A stretch of DNA of 59,349 nt from Amycolatopsis pithecellobii (GTDB lineage: Bacteria; Actinomycetota; Actinomycetes; Mycobacteriales; Pseudonocardiaceae), in the NCBI RefSeq assembly GCF_009707865.1, contig NZ_WMBA01000051.1, positions 1 through 59,349 on the forward strand, in the 5' to 3' direction. Position numbers and translations under genes: made by a program. Positions 1 through 7,567 of this stretch are shown here, in pieces. A model generated the notes under the pieces. That model did not search any database and was not told where the DNA came from. It was given only the letters and a program-made list of their open reading frames with translations. Positions within the stretch are counted from its first letter, which is position 1, and each line of letters begins with the position of its first letter.

Positions 1-53
1 GCGTGCGGTCACCCCTCGCCCGCCACCAGCCAGCCCACCTCACACCGGAGCCA

Positions 54-737
54 TCAATTCTCCGCGGCCTTCGGTGTCAGGTCGGCCAGCAGGCGGCGCT
101 TGCTTTCGGCCAGGGTGGTGCGCATCTCCTCCACCAGATCCGGCGGCGCCTTCAGTGGCGAGCCCGCGTCGAACGGGGGCTGCGGGTCGTATTCCATCCC
201 CAGCTGGATCCGTTGCGCGACGCGGTCGCCCGCCAGTTCCTGCGCCAGCCGCAGGCCCATGTCGATCCCCGCCGAAACGCCCGCCGCCGTGATGATGCGC
301 CGCTCCGGGTGCACGATCACGCGCTCGTGGTCCGGATCGGCGCCGAACGCGGCCAGCTCGTCGTAGGCGACCCAGTGCGTCGTCGCGCGCAGGCCCTTCA
401 GCAGGCCCGCCGCCCCCAGCAGCAGCGCGCCGGTGCACACCGACGTCGTCCACTGCGTCCGCGGGTGCACCTCCCGCAGCCACTCGATACACGGGTCCCC
501 CACGATACTCATCCGCCGCGTCACGAAACCGCCCGGCACGATCACGATCTCCGGGTCCCGGTAATCGTCGAACGTCCTCGTCGCCGTCACCGCCAGCGCG
601 CCACAATCGTCCACGACCGGACCCGCTTTCGCTGCCACAAAAGAGATTTCCCGCCCCGGCAGCATCGCCATCACCGCATACGGTCCCAGCGCGTCGAGCG
701 CCGTCATCTTGTCGTAGACCACCACCGCGATCTTCAT
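54..737 (-). CDS. DJ-1/PfpI family protein, isonitrile hydratase-like
   Basis: Predicted 227-residue cytoplasmic protein of the DJ-1/PfpI glutamine-amidotransferase-like fold. The nucleophile elbow SVCTG places the reactive cysteine at residue 101, followed by Thr102, with TTHW just downstream and an Asp at 15 in the LDALGP segment. This arrangement, plus the C-terminal AQRIQL and PPFDAGSP stretches, matches my memory of Pseudomonas isonitrile hydratase (InhA), which hydrates isocyanides to N-formamides; length agrees (about 228). I infer a hydratase-like rather than chaperone role, but the real substrate is unknown. The start ATG overlaps the stop of the upstream aminotransferase gene by four bases (ATGA), so it is translationally coupled as the last visible gene of a ten-gene operon. 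Confidence 0.85.
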   Translation of the reverse strand: MKIAVVVYDKMTALDALGPYAVMAMLPGREISFVAAKAGPVVDDCGALAVTATRTFDDYRDPEIVIVPGGFVTRRMSIVGDPCIEWLREVHPRTQWTTSVCTGALLLGAAGLLKGLRATTHWVAYDELAAFGADPDHERVIVHPERRIITAAGVSAGIDMGLRLAQELAGDRVAQRIQLGMEYDPQPPFDAGSPLKAPPDLVEEMRTTLAESKRRLLADLTPKAAEN

Positions 738-2083
738 TGTCCGTCCTTCGCTCGTGCGGTCGCGATCACCTGCGCCGCGATCTTTTCCCGGCCCTCCAGC
801 AAATCCACGCTCACCACGTCCAGCAGTTCCGCCACCAGCGCGTGCCCTGCCTGTTCCGCGCCCCACGTATCGATCTGCGGATCCGGCACCCGCCCGGCGA
901 GCGCCAGCGCGGCACGGTAGGCGTCCCGGGCGACCGCACCGTCCACCACGCCGCTCACCGATTCCAACTCGGCCGCGGTACGCGCGGCAGCCACGACCCC
1001 GTCACCCACCGGCAACGTCCACGTGTCACGCAAATCCAGTTCGCCGAGCACCGCCAGTACCCGGTCGTTGTCGGCGGCCCGCGCGACGGTGACCCGCACC
1101 CCCTTGCCGTCGAACAGCCGCGGCACCAGGCCCCGCTGTTCGAGCGCCTGTGCCAGCCGCGCCGCACCGGAACCCGCCGGCAGCCACAGGAAATTCGCCT
1201 GTGACCATCCCAAACCCAGCCCCATCGCGCGGATCGTCGCGGCCATCCGCTCCCGCTCGGCCACGACGCGCTCGGCCCGTTCCCGGACCTGCGCGGCGTG
1301 GCGCACCGACTCGATCGCCGCGACCTGCCCCACCGTGCCGATGTGGAACGGCGTCGACAGCGCACCGACCCGGTCGACGATGGCGGGATGGCCCAGCAGG
1401 TACCCGATCCGCAGCCCGGCCAGACCGTGTGCCTTGGAGAACGTCCGCAGCACCACGACGTTGTCGTAGCGGTCGATCAACGCCGCCCCCTGGTCGATAT
1501 GGCACGCCGTCACGAAATCGGCGTAAGCCTCGTCGACCACGACAATGCAGCCTTCGGGTACCCGGCTCGCGATCCGCGCCACCCGGTCCGCACCGAGCGC
1601 GCCGCCGGTCGGATTGTTCGGACTGGCAAGGAAAACCAGCCGAGTCTCCGGCCGCAACCCGGCGACGAGCGTGTCCACATCCGGCACCGTGGCCGGCATG
1701 TCGGCGACGTGGACCGACGCGCCCGTCCACGTCGACATGATCCGGTAGAGATCGAATGTCGGGCCCGGCACCAGAACCGCGGAATCCCCACGCAACTCCG
1801 ATCGCACCAGCTGCGCCAGGATCCCGCCCGAACCGGCTCCGACGGCAACGCGGCCGGGGTCCACTCCGTGATAAGCGGCGATTGTGGCGCGCAGTTCCGT
1901 CGCCCGTAGATCGGGATAGCGGTTCGCGCCGTCGTCTCCGGTGACGGCCCGCAGGATCGCGTCCCGCACCGAGGGCAGCGGCCCCCATGGCAGCTCGTTC
2001 GACGACAGCTTCACGACGTCGGAAATCCCGTACTGCTGCTGGATTTCGGCCGCGGACCGGCCCGCGCGGTAGACGAGGCTCAT
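734..2083 (-). CDS. HisC-like PLP aminotransferase with C-terminal extension
   Basis: Class I/II fold-type I aminotransferase, closest in appearance to histidinol-phosphate aminotransferase. Visible motifs: SPNNPTG (Asn157), VVVDEAY (Asp184, pyridine nitrogen), TFSKAHG (Schiff-base Lys217), LAGLRIGY (Arg225) and a C-terminal substrate-binding Arg330. The catalytic domain ends near residue 351. A further 98 residues follow, rich in Ala and acidic residues, which HisC proteins (about 350-370 aa) lack. The ATG start overlaps the upstream LLM stop, and the stop overlaps the next start, both by ATGA. It lies in a catabolic operon, away from any his gene, so I infer transamination of an amino acid or amine to a 2-oxo acid or aldehyde rather than histidine synthesis. 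Confidence 0.9.
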   Translation of the reverse strand: MSLVYRAGRSAAEIQQQYGISDVVKLSSNELPWGPLPSVRDAILRAVTGDDGANRYPDLRATELRATIAAYHGVDPGRVAVGAGSGGILAQLVRSELRGDSAVLVPGPTFDLYRIMSTWTGASVHVADMPATVPDVDTLVAGLRPETRLVFLASPNNPTGGALGADRVARIASRVPEGCIVVVDEAYADFVTACHIDQGAALIDRYDNVVVLRTFSKAHGLAGLRIGYLLGHPAIVDRVGALSTPFHIGTVGQVAAIESVRHAAQVRERAERVVAERERMAATIRAMGLGLGWSQANFLWLPAGSGAARLAQALEQRGLVPRLFDGKGVRVTVARAADNDRVLAVLGELDLRDTWTLPVGDGVVAAARTAAELESVSGVVDGAVARDAYRAALALAGRVPDPQIDTWGAEQAGHALVAELLDVVSVDLLEGREKIAAQVIATARAKDGQ

Positions 2084-2955
2084 CGCACCGGGTCCAGGTT
2101 TTCGGCCTTGAACTTCTCCAGGAACCGCAAGTGATCGGACAGGGTTTCGTTGCCGATTCCCTTGCTGCTCACGGCAAGGTGGCTCACGCCGAGCTTCGCC
2201 CACTCGCGGCATTCCTGCCCCCACTGTTCGGCGGGCATCCGGCTGGTGACCAGCCGCGCCTGGATCCCGAACGCAGCGGGATCACGGCCGTGGGACTCGA
2301 CCAGCGACCGCACGCGTTCGATCTGCGGCCCCAGCTCCGCGGTGAACGTGCCGCCCGGGATCCAGCCGTCCGCCAGCCGCGCGACCCGGTCGATCGCCGG
2401 TTCGGCCGGGCCGCTGCCGAGCCACAGCGGAACCGGCTCGGTGGGCCTCGGGTTGATACCGGCGTCGATGATCGTGTGGAACTCGCCGTCGACCGTGGTC
2501 GTGTGCTCGCCCCACAACGCGCGCAGGACCGAAATCTGCTCCTCGTAGCGGGCCGCGCGCCGGCTCCACGGGACGCCGAGCGATTCGTACTCGACCTTGT
2601 TCCAGCCGAGGCCGACCCCGAGCCGCAGCCGGTTTCCGCTCAACAGAGCCACTTCCGCGGCCTGCTTCGCAACCAGCGCGGTCTGCCGTTGCGGCAGGAT
2701 GAACACACCGGTCACGAACTCGATCGAGATCGTCACCCCGGCCAGATAGCCGAACAACACGAACGGTTCGTGAAACAGGTTGTCCGCGTCGTAGGGACCG
2801 GTCCAGTCCGGCCGCGTCCCGCGCCCGGCGCCGAGCACGTGTTCGTACTGCAGGATGTGGTCGTAGCCAAGGCCTTCCACCGTCTGCACGAAGTCGCGGA
2901 GGTCACCGGGGTGCGCGCCGACCTCGTCATGCGGCAGCAGTGCGCCGATCTTCAC
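2080..2955 (-). CDS. LLM class F420-dependent oxidoreductase
   Basis: A 291-residue luciferase-like monooxygenase-fold protein of the TIGR03619-type F420-dependent group. It has the N-terminal MKIGALLPHDE strand, the TGVFILPQRQTALVAKQAAEV segment common to this group, and LRLGVGLGWN. It is cytoplasmic and expected to use reduced F420 (hydride transfer) or reduced flavin; the substrate is not predictable. It starts two bases after the stop of the TPP-enzyme gene upstream and ends in an ATGA overlap with the aminotransferase gene. A close paralogue sits at 6219-7091 in the same operon, so the pathway probably includes two consecutive or alternative F420 steps. Confidence 0.9.
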   Translation of the reverse strand: MKIGALLPHDEVGAHPGDLRDFVQTVEGLGYDHILQYEHVLGAGRGTRPDWTGPYDADNLFHEPFVLFGYLAGVTISIEFVTGVFILPQRQTALVAKQAAEVALLSGNRLRLGVGLGWNKVEYESLGVPWSRRAARYEEQISVLRALWGEHTTTVDGEFHTIIDAGINPRPTEPVPLWLGSGPAEPAIDRVARLADGWIPGGTFTAELGPQIERVRSLVESHGRDPAAFGIQARLVTSRMPAEQWGQECREWAKLGVSHLAVSSKGIGNETLSDHLRFLEKFKAENLDPVR

Positions 2956-2957
2956 TG

Positions 2958-4646
2958 TCAGCTCCTTTTCAGCGGCTCGAGTGTCCGCGGGAACAGCGAC
3001 CGCCGCGTCGGCGCGGAAATCGCGGCGGCCGACATCGGGACGTCGACCACCGTCGGCACCGGATCGGCCATGAATTCCTTGACGATGCCGTCGATATCGC
3101 GGGGATCGGCGAGGGTGTGCGCGGTCATCCCGAGCGCGCGGCCCAGCGCGGCGAAATCCGTGCGGTGGAACCGGGCCAGCTCGCCGTCCGCGCCCTTGAA
3201 GTTCAGCTTGTGGATCTCGGACCCGAACCCGCCGTCGTTCATCACCAGCACCAGGACCGGCAGCCGTTCCACCGCCAGCGTCTGCAGTTCGCCCAGATGC
3301 ATCAGCAGGCTGCCGTCACCTTCGACGAGCACGAGCGGCGTTTCCGTACCGACCGCGACGCCGATCGCGGTCGGCAACCCGTGCCCCACCGCGCCGAATC
3401 CGTAGGCGTAGGTGAACGACGCGGGGCCGGGGCGGGTCAGCCCCATGGCCGCGAACGACCAGAAATGCCCGACACCGAACACGGCGCCGACCGCGGGCGG
3501 CAGGGTTTCGTCCAGGACGCTGATGACCTCGGCCGGATCCACGGTGCCCGGTTCGGGCTGGATCGGCGGCACATCGGGAATGGGGTCGGCCAGCTGCGCG
3601 CGTATCAGCTGGGTGCGCAGCCCCGCGGCGCGATAGCCCCGCTGGTCCAGTTCCGTGTGCAGCGCGCGCACCCCGAGCCGGGCGTCGGCGTGCACCACGA
3701 CGGAGTCGAGGATGACGCCTTCGTTCTCCAGCCTCGGTTGCGCGTCGATCCGGATGATCCGCTTGCCGTGCAACAGTGCACCATTGTCGGTGGTGAAGTA
3801 GCCCAGCGACGCGCCGACCGCGACGACAAGATCCACCTCGCGCACGATTTCCTTGGCAGCGGCCGAAATCAGGCCGCCGACGAGGCCGACGTCGAACTCC
3901 TCACCGAGGAACAGGCAATTCGCCTTGAGGGTGGTGCCGAGTACGGCGCCGATCGTGCCGGCCAGCTGGACGATGTCCTCCCGCGCGGCCACGGCGCCCT
4001 GCCCGGCGAGGATGAGCGGCCGTTCGGCGGTCATGATCTCGTCCGCCGCGAGCACGATCTGGTCGTGATGAGATATCACCGGCGGCGCGCTCACTCGCAC
4101 ATCGGCCGAGCGCCGGTACGGGTGCGGTGGCCGCCACGGCACTTCCTGCAGGTCGTACGGGATGCTGAGGACGACCGCCGTCCGGTCCCGGTATGCGAGG
4201 GAGAACGCTGAGCGGATCGTCTCGAACAGCTTGCCGGCGTTGCGCAGCGGCAGATAACGCGCCCCGGTGGCCTGGACGAAACCGGCCGTGTCGCCCTGCT
4301 GCGGGTTCCACGCCATGCCGGTGGGGATCTCGCCGGCGAAGACCACCAGCGGTGTCCGGTTGCGCACCGCCGCGGTCAGCGCGGTCGAGATCTGCGAGAC
4401 GCCGGGCCCGCACGTGACCGAGGCGACCCCGACCCGGCCGGTCGCCCTCGCCCACCCGTCGGCCATCGCGACGGCCGCGTTCTCGTGGCGCACATGCACC
4501 AGCCGGATCCCATGCCGCGCGGACATGTCCGCCAGCGCGAGCATGTTCCCGTCGCCCATCAACGCGAAGACGACGTCGGTTCCCTCACCGGCGAACGCGT
4601 CCCCGATCGCCTGGTACATCGCGGGATCGGTGTTCGGCGCGCCCAC
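2958..4646 (-). CDS. Thiamine-diphosphate-dependent decarboxylase/synthase (acetolactate synthase-like)
   Basis: Predicted 562-residue three-domain TPP enzyme. The N-terminal domain has HENAAVAMADGWARATG with the cofactor-activating Glu55. The C-terminal domain has EGDGSLLMHLGELQTLA followed by MNDGGFG, the metal/TPP-binding GDG-N30 region. The family includes acetolactate synthase, benzoylformate decarboxylase and related 2-oxo-acid decarboxylases; the exact reaction is open. I chose a GTG start one base beyond the upstream SnoaL stop because it gives the normal N-terminus and coupled translation; the next ATG is nine codons further in. In context with the 2-hydroxyacid oxidase and aldehyde dehydrogenase I infer decarboxylation of a 2-oxo acid. 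Confidence 0.88.
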   Translation of the reverse strand: MGAPNTDPAMYQAIGDAFAGEGTDVVFALMGDGNMLALADMSARHGIRLVHVRHENAAVAMADGWARATGRVGVASVTCGPGVSQISTALTAAVRNRTPLVVFAGEIPTGMAWNPQQGDTAGFVQATGARYLPLRNAGKLFETIRSAFSLAYRDRTAVVLSIPYDLQEVPWRPPHPYRRSADVRVSAPPVISHHDQIVLAADEIMTAERPLILAGQGAVAAREDIVQLAGTIGAVLGTTLKANCLFLGEEFDVGLVGGLISAAAKEIVREVDLVVAVGASLGYFTTDNGALLHGKRIIRIDAQPRLENEGVILDSVVVHADARLGVRALHTELDQRGYRAAGLRTQLIRAQLADPIPDVPPIQPEPGTVDPAEVISVLDETLPPAVGAVFGVGHFWSFAAMGLTRPGPASFTYAYGFGAVGHGLPTAIGVAVGTETPLVLVEGDGSLLMHLGELQTLAVERLPVLVLVMNDGGFGSEIHKLNFKGADGELARFHRTDFAALGRALGMTAHTLADPRDIDGIVKEFMADPVPTVVDVPMSAAAISAPTRRSLFPRTLEPLKRS

Positions 4647-4647
4647 G

Positions 4648-5163
4648 TCAGACCGCGCTGACCCGCGCGCCGTTCTCCGTGCCCTTGCGGTGGATGAAGC
4701 CGCCGTCGTCGGCGCCGGTCTCCCACGGCTTGGCGCCGTCGAGCACCTCGCCGGCCCAGGGCCGCCAGCGGCGGATCCGGAACTTCCACTCCCCCTCGAC
4801 CCGCACGATGGTGTCGACGTAATAGCCGACGAAAACCAGCGAGTGCTCGTTTTCGATGCGGCGCGGCGCGAAACACATGGACTTGACCACGACCTTGTCG
4901 GGTCCGTCGCTGTCGTAGACGGAATTGCCGACCCAGTGCTGCAGGCCGCGGGACCGCGGTCCCTGCTTGACCTCGCGAGCGAGCTCGCGCAGCTCGTCCG
5001 GGCCGGTGTAATACCCGCCCATGCCGTCGAAAACGCCGTCCTCGGTGAACAGGGCGACGTACTCGTCGAAGCTTCCGGTGTCACCCGCCCACGCATAACG
5101 CGCGAACAGTTCGGTGATCTCCGCGCGATCCTGCGCGGAGACGGAGGTGCCTGCCATGGTCAC
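4648..5163 (-). CDS. SnoaL-like (NTF2-fold) protein
   Basis: A 171-residue protein of the NTF2/SnoaL_4-like fold, with an N-terminal helix region (AEITELFARYAWAGDTG), DGVFDGMGGYYTG and a C-terminal curved-sheet segment (EGEWKFRIRRWRPW). Family members include ring-hydroxylating dioxygenase beta-like subunits, cyclases, isomerases and dehydratases; no alpha subunit is nearby, so I would not call it a dioxygenase. The start is supported by an AGAAAGG ribosome-binding sequence. A second protein of the same fold is at 27037-27498 in the other transporter operon, which suggests both work on related intermediates. Confidence 0.82.
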   Translation of the reverse strand: MTMAGTSVSAQDRAEITELFARYAWAGDTGSFDEYVALFTEDGVFDGMGGYYTGPDELRELAREVKQGPRSRGLQHWVGNSVYDSDGPDKVVVKSMCFAPRRIENEHSLVFVGYYVDTIVRVEGEWKFRIRRWRPWAGEVLDGAKPWETGADDGGFIHRKGTENGARVSAV

Positions 5164-5181
5164 AGCCTTTCTGGGAAATGG

Positions 5182-6222
5182 TCACGCCGACCAGGGTGCG
5201 GGGAGAACGATCGAGGGTTCCAGTTCAGCCGCGGACGTCACGCCCAGCACGGCCAGCGCGATGTCCAGCTCCTTGAGGTACAGCTCGACGCTGTGCCGCA
5301 CCCCGTCGGCGCCGCCCACGGCCAGGCCCCACAGCAGGGGCCGTCCGATGAGGACGGCATCGGCGCCCAGCGCCAGCGCCTTGACGATGTCGCTGCCGCG
5401 CCGGATCCCGCCGTCCACAAGGACATCGACGCGACCGGCGACCTGCTCGACGACGGCGGGCAGTGCCGATGCGGTGGACAACACCGTGTCCAGCTGCCGG
5501 GCGCCGTGGTTGGACACCACGATCCCCGCGGCCCCGGCCTGGATCGCCAGTTCCGCGTCGCCCGGTTCGAGCAGGCCCTTCACGATCACCGGCAGCGGCG
5601 AGGACGTCACCAGCTCCGCGACGTCCTCCCAGGTCTGTGCGGGTTCGAGGCTGCCGGGCGCGAGATCGGCGAGGTTGGGTGAGCCCGGCCGCGCGAACTG
5701 GGCGCGCATCGAGCGGTCCCGGCGCCCGGCGACCGGCTGGTCCGCGGTCAGCACCAGCGCCTCGAAGCCGCCCCGCACGGCCCGGTCGACGAGCCGCTGG
5801 GTGATGTCGCGGTCGGGAAAGATGTGGATGTGCATCCAGCGGGTGGTATCGGCCGCCTGCGCGGCGACGTCGTCGGCGTGCTGGGACGCCCAGCAGGACA
5901 TCGTGTAGATGCCGCCGGCCGCGCCGATTCCCTGGGCGGCGGCGATTTCGCCGCCGGGGTTGGCCAGGGTTTGCCACGCCATCGGCGCCATGATCACCGG
6001 ATGCGGGCGGCGGACCCCGAGGATCTCCACGGAAAGGTCGCGTTTGGACACATCGACCAGCACCCGCTGCCGCAATGCCAGCCGCTGCCACGCGACCACG
6101 TTGTCCGCCAACGTGATCTCGTCACCGGCGGCGCCGGCGAAGTACCGCAGGACACCGTCGGGCAGTACCTCGGCGGCTCGTTCCGCGAACTCGGGGAGGG
6201 TCAGCGGTAAGGTCGATGTCAT
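5182..6222 (-). CDS. FMN-dependent alpha-hydroxyacid oxidase/dehydrogenase
   Basis: A 346-residue TIM-barrel flavoprotein of the glycolate oxidase / L-lactate oxidase / mandelate dehydrogenase family, oxidising an L-2-hydroxy acid to a 2-oxo acid. Visible: Tyr27 in LRYFAG, FMN-contacting APMAW, Lys215 (VIVKG), catalytic His239 and Arg242 in SNHGARQLD, and LVDGGIRRG with IGRPLLWG for phosphate binding. The usual Q-x-Y motif before DR is replaced by H-x-H (residues 131-133), removing the tyrosine that normally touches the substrate; this suggests an unusual substrate. There is no membrane segment. The ATG overlaps the upstream LLM stop (ATGA). Confidence 0.9.
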   Translation of the reverse strand: MTSTLPLTLPEFAERAAEVLPDGVLRYFAGAAGDEITLADNVVAWQRLALRQRVLVDVSKRDLSVEILGVRRPHPVIMAPMAWQTLANPGGEIAAAQGIGAAGGIYTMSCWASQHADDVAAQAADTTRWMHIHIFPDRDITQRLVDRAVRGGFEALVLTADQPVAGRRDRSMRAQFARPGSPNLADLAPGSLEPAQTWEDVAELVTSSPLPVIVKGLLEPGDAELAIQAGAAGIVVSNHGARQLDTVLSTASALPAVVEQVAGRVDVLVDGGIRRGSDIVKALALGADAVLIGRPLLWGLAVGGADGVRHSVELYLKELDIALAVLGVTSAAELEPSIVLPAPWSA

Positions 6223-7091
6223 TGCGGCACTCCAACCTCGTCGCGGAACCGCTGGAGCAGTTTCAGGTGTTCGTCCACTGTGGACGCTCCGCTCCAGATC
6301 GTGGAAAAGCAGAAGTGCGTGAAACCCATCTCGAGGTAGCGCCGGTAGTGCTCCACCCAGACGTCCGGACCGCCCTGGCGGGCGGAAAGCCGTGCCTGCA
6401 ACCCCATTTTCCCCGGATCGCGGCCGGCTTTCCCGGTCAGTTCGCGCAGTTTCTCGACCTGCGGCGCGACGATGTCCGGCTCGCGCGAATCGGGCATCCA
6501 CCCGTCGGCGAGCCTGGCGACCCGGTCGAGCACCGAGTCCGCCCGTGAGCCGTACCAGATCGGGATGGGCCGCTGGACCGGCAGCGGGTTGAGGCCCGCA
6601 TACGTCACGTCGTGCCACTTGCCGTGGAAATCGACGACGGGCTCGGTCCACAGGTTGCGCAGCAGCTCGATCTGTTCCTCGATGCGCTGTCCGCGCCCAC
6701 CGAACCGCTCGCCGAGCGCCTCGAACTCCACGTCGTTCCAGCCGATCCCGACGCCGATGCGCAACCGTCCGCCGGTGAGCAGGTCGACTTCGGCCGCCTG
6801 TTTGGCCACCAACGCCGTCTGGCGCTGGGGCAGGCAGAGGATTCCGGTGACCAGCTCGATGGTGGAGGTGACCGCGGCGAGGTACCCGAACAATACGAAG
6901 ATCTCGTGAAACCGGTCTTCGGAATCGTGGAACTCGTTCCAGCCAGGCCGGTGTGCCGCGCTCGCCCCGAGCACGTGATCGTAGGTGAGCAGGTGATCGA
7001 ACCCCATGCCTTCGACGGCCTGGACGTAGTCGCGGGTCGCGATCGGGTCGAGTTCCAGGTCGCTCTGCAGGAACGTGGTACCGATGCGCAT
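6219..7091 (-). CDS. LLM class F420-dependent oxidoreductase
   Basis: A 290-residue luciferase-like protein, paralogous to the one at 2080-2955: it shares the TYDHVLGA, PQRQTALVAKQAAEVDLL and LRIGVGIGWND segments. It probably uses reduced F420. It starts two bases after the RidA stop and ends in an ATGA overlap with the hydroxyacid-oxidase gene, so it sits inside a tightly coupled catabolic operon. The substrate is unknown; similarity to the paralogue suggests chemically related steps. Confidence 0.9.
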   Translation of the reverse strand: MRIGTTFLQSDLELDPIATRDYVQAVEGMGFDHLLTYDHVLGASAAHRPGWNEFHDSEDRFHEIFVLFGYLAAVTSTIELVTGILCLPQRQTALVAKQAAEVDLLTGGRLRIGVGIGWNDVEFEALGERFGGRGQRIEEQIELLRNLWTEPVVDFHGKWHDVTYAGLNPLPVQRPIPIWYGSRADSVLDRVARLADGWMPDSREPDIVAPQVEKLRELTGKAGRDPGKMGLQARLSARQGGPDVWVEHYRRYLEMGFTHFCFSTIWSGASTVDEHLKLLQRFRDEVGVPQ

Positions 7092-7093
7092 AC

Positions 7094-7567
7094 TCAGCCC
7101 GCTTCCCGTCGCACCGCGGCGACCAGTTCGATCTCCACCGACATGTCGGCGGGCAGCGAGGCGACGCCGATCGCCGACCGGGCGTGCTTGCCCGCGTCAC
7201 CGAACACCCCGACGAGCAGATCGGACGCCGCGTTGATCACGTCGGACTGGCGCGAGAAACCCGGTTCACAGCTGACGAAACCGACGACTTTCACGATCCG
7301 CTCCACTGTGGACAGTGAGCCGAGTGCGGCGGACAGCGCGCCGAGCGCGTTGACCACACACAGCTGGGCGGCCGAGCGGGCGTCCTCGATCGACACCGCG
7401 GCCCCGACCGGTCCTTTGTAGACGATCTTGCCGTCCTTTGCCGGTGGCTGACCGGAAACCCACGCCAGCCCGCCGTGCACGACCACCATTTCCAGCGGTC
7501 CCGGGCGCGCGGGGAAGGCGGCGAGCTCGTGACCGAGGCCGGCCAGTTTGGCTTCCGGCGTACTCAT
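7094..7567 (-). CDS. RidA family (YjgF/UK114-like) imine/enamine deaminase
   Basis: A 157-residue RidA-superfamily protein. The C-terminal ARSAIGVASLPADMSVEIE segment contains the Arg needed for carboxylate binding and the Glu of the active site, so imine hydrolysis is plausible. It is somewhat longer than canonical RidA (about 130), resembling the YjgF-like subgroup with VSGQPP and a GPVG loop. RidA proteins hydrolyse reactive enamine/imine intermediates released by PLP or flavin amino-acid enzymes; both enzyme types are encoded in this island. The start is within an ATGA overlap with the amidohydrolase stop. Confidence 0.9.
   Translation of the reverse strand: MSTPEAKLAGLGHELAAFPARPGPLEMVVVHGGLAWVSGQPPAKDGKIVYKGPVGAAVSIEDARSAAQLCVVNALGALSAALGSLSTVERIVKVVGFVSCEPGFSRQSDVINAASDLLVGVFGDAGKHARSAIGVASLPADMSVEIELVAAVRREAG

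Noticed and set aside
1..53. Possible start of a further leftward gene after the DJ-1 gene
   Set aside because: Only 53 bases are available; short in-frame GTG options exist but nothing can be supported.
734..2083. Histidine biosynthesis (hisC) assignment
   Set aside because: No other his genes are nearby, the protein has a long extra tail and it lies in a catabolic operon.
4647..5096. 150-residue extension of the TPP-enzyme frame
   Set aside because: It lies wholly over the SnoaL-like gene, reads as low-complexity Ser/Thr/Arg, and the GTG at 4646 gives the normal N-terminus.
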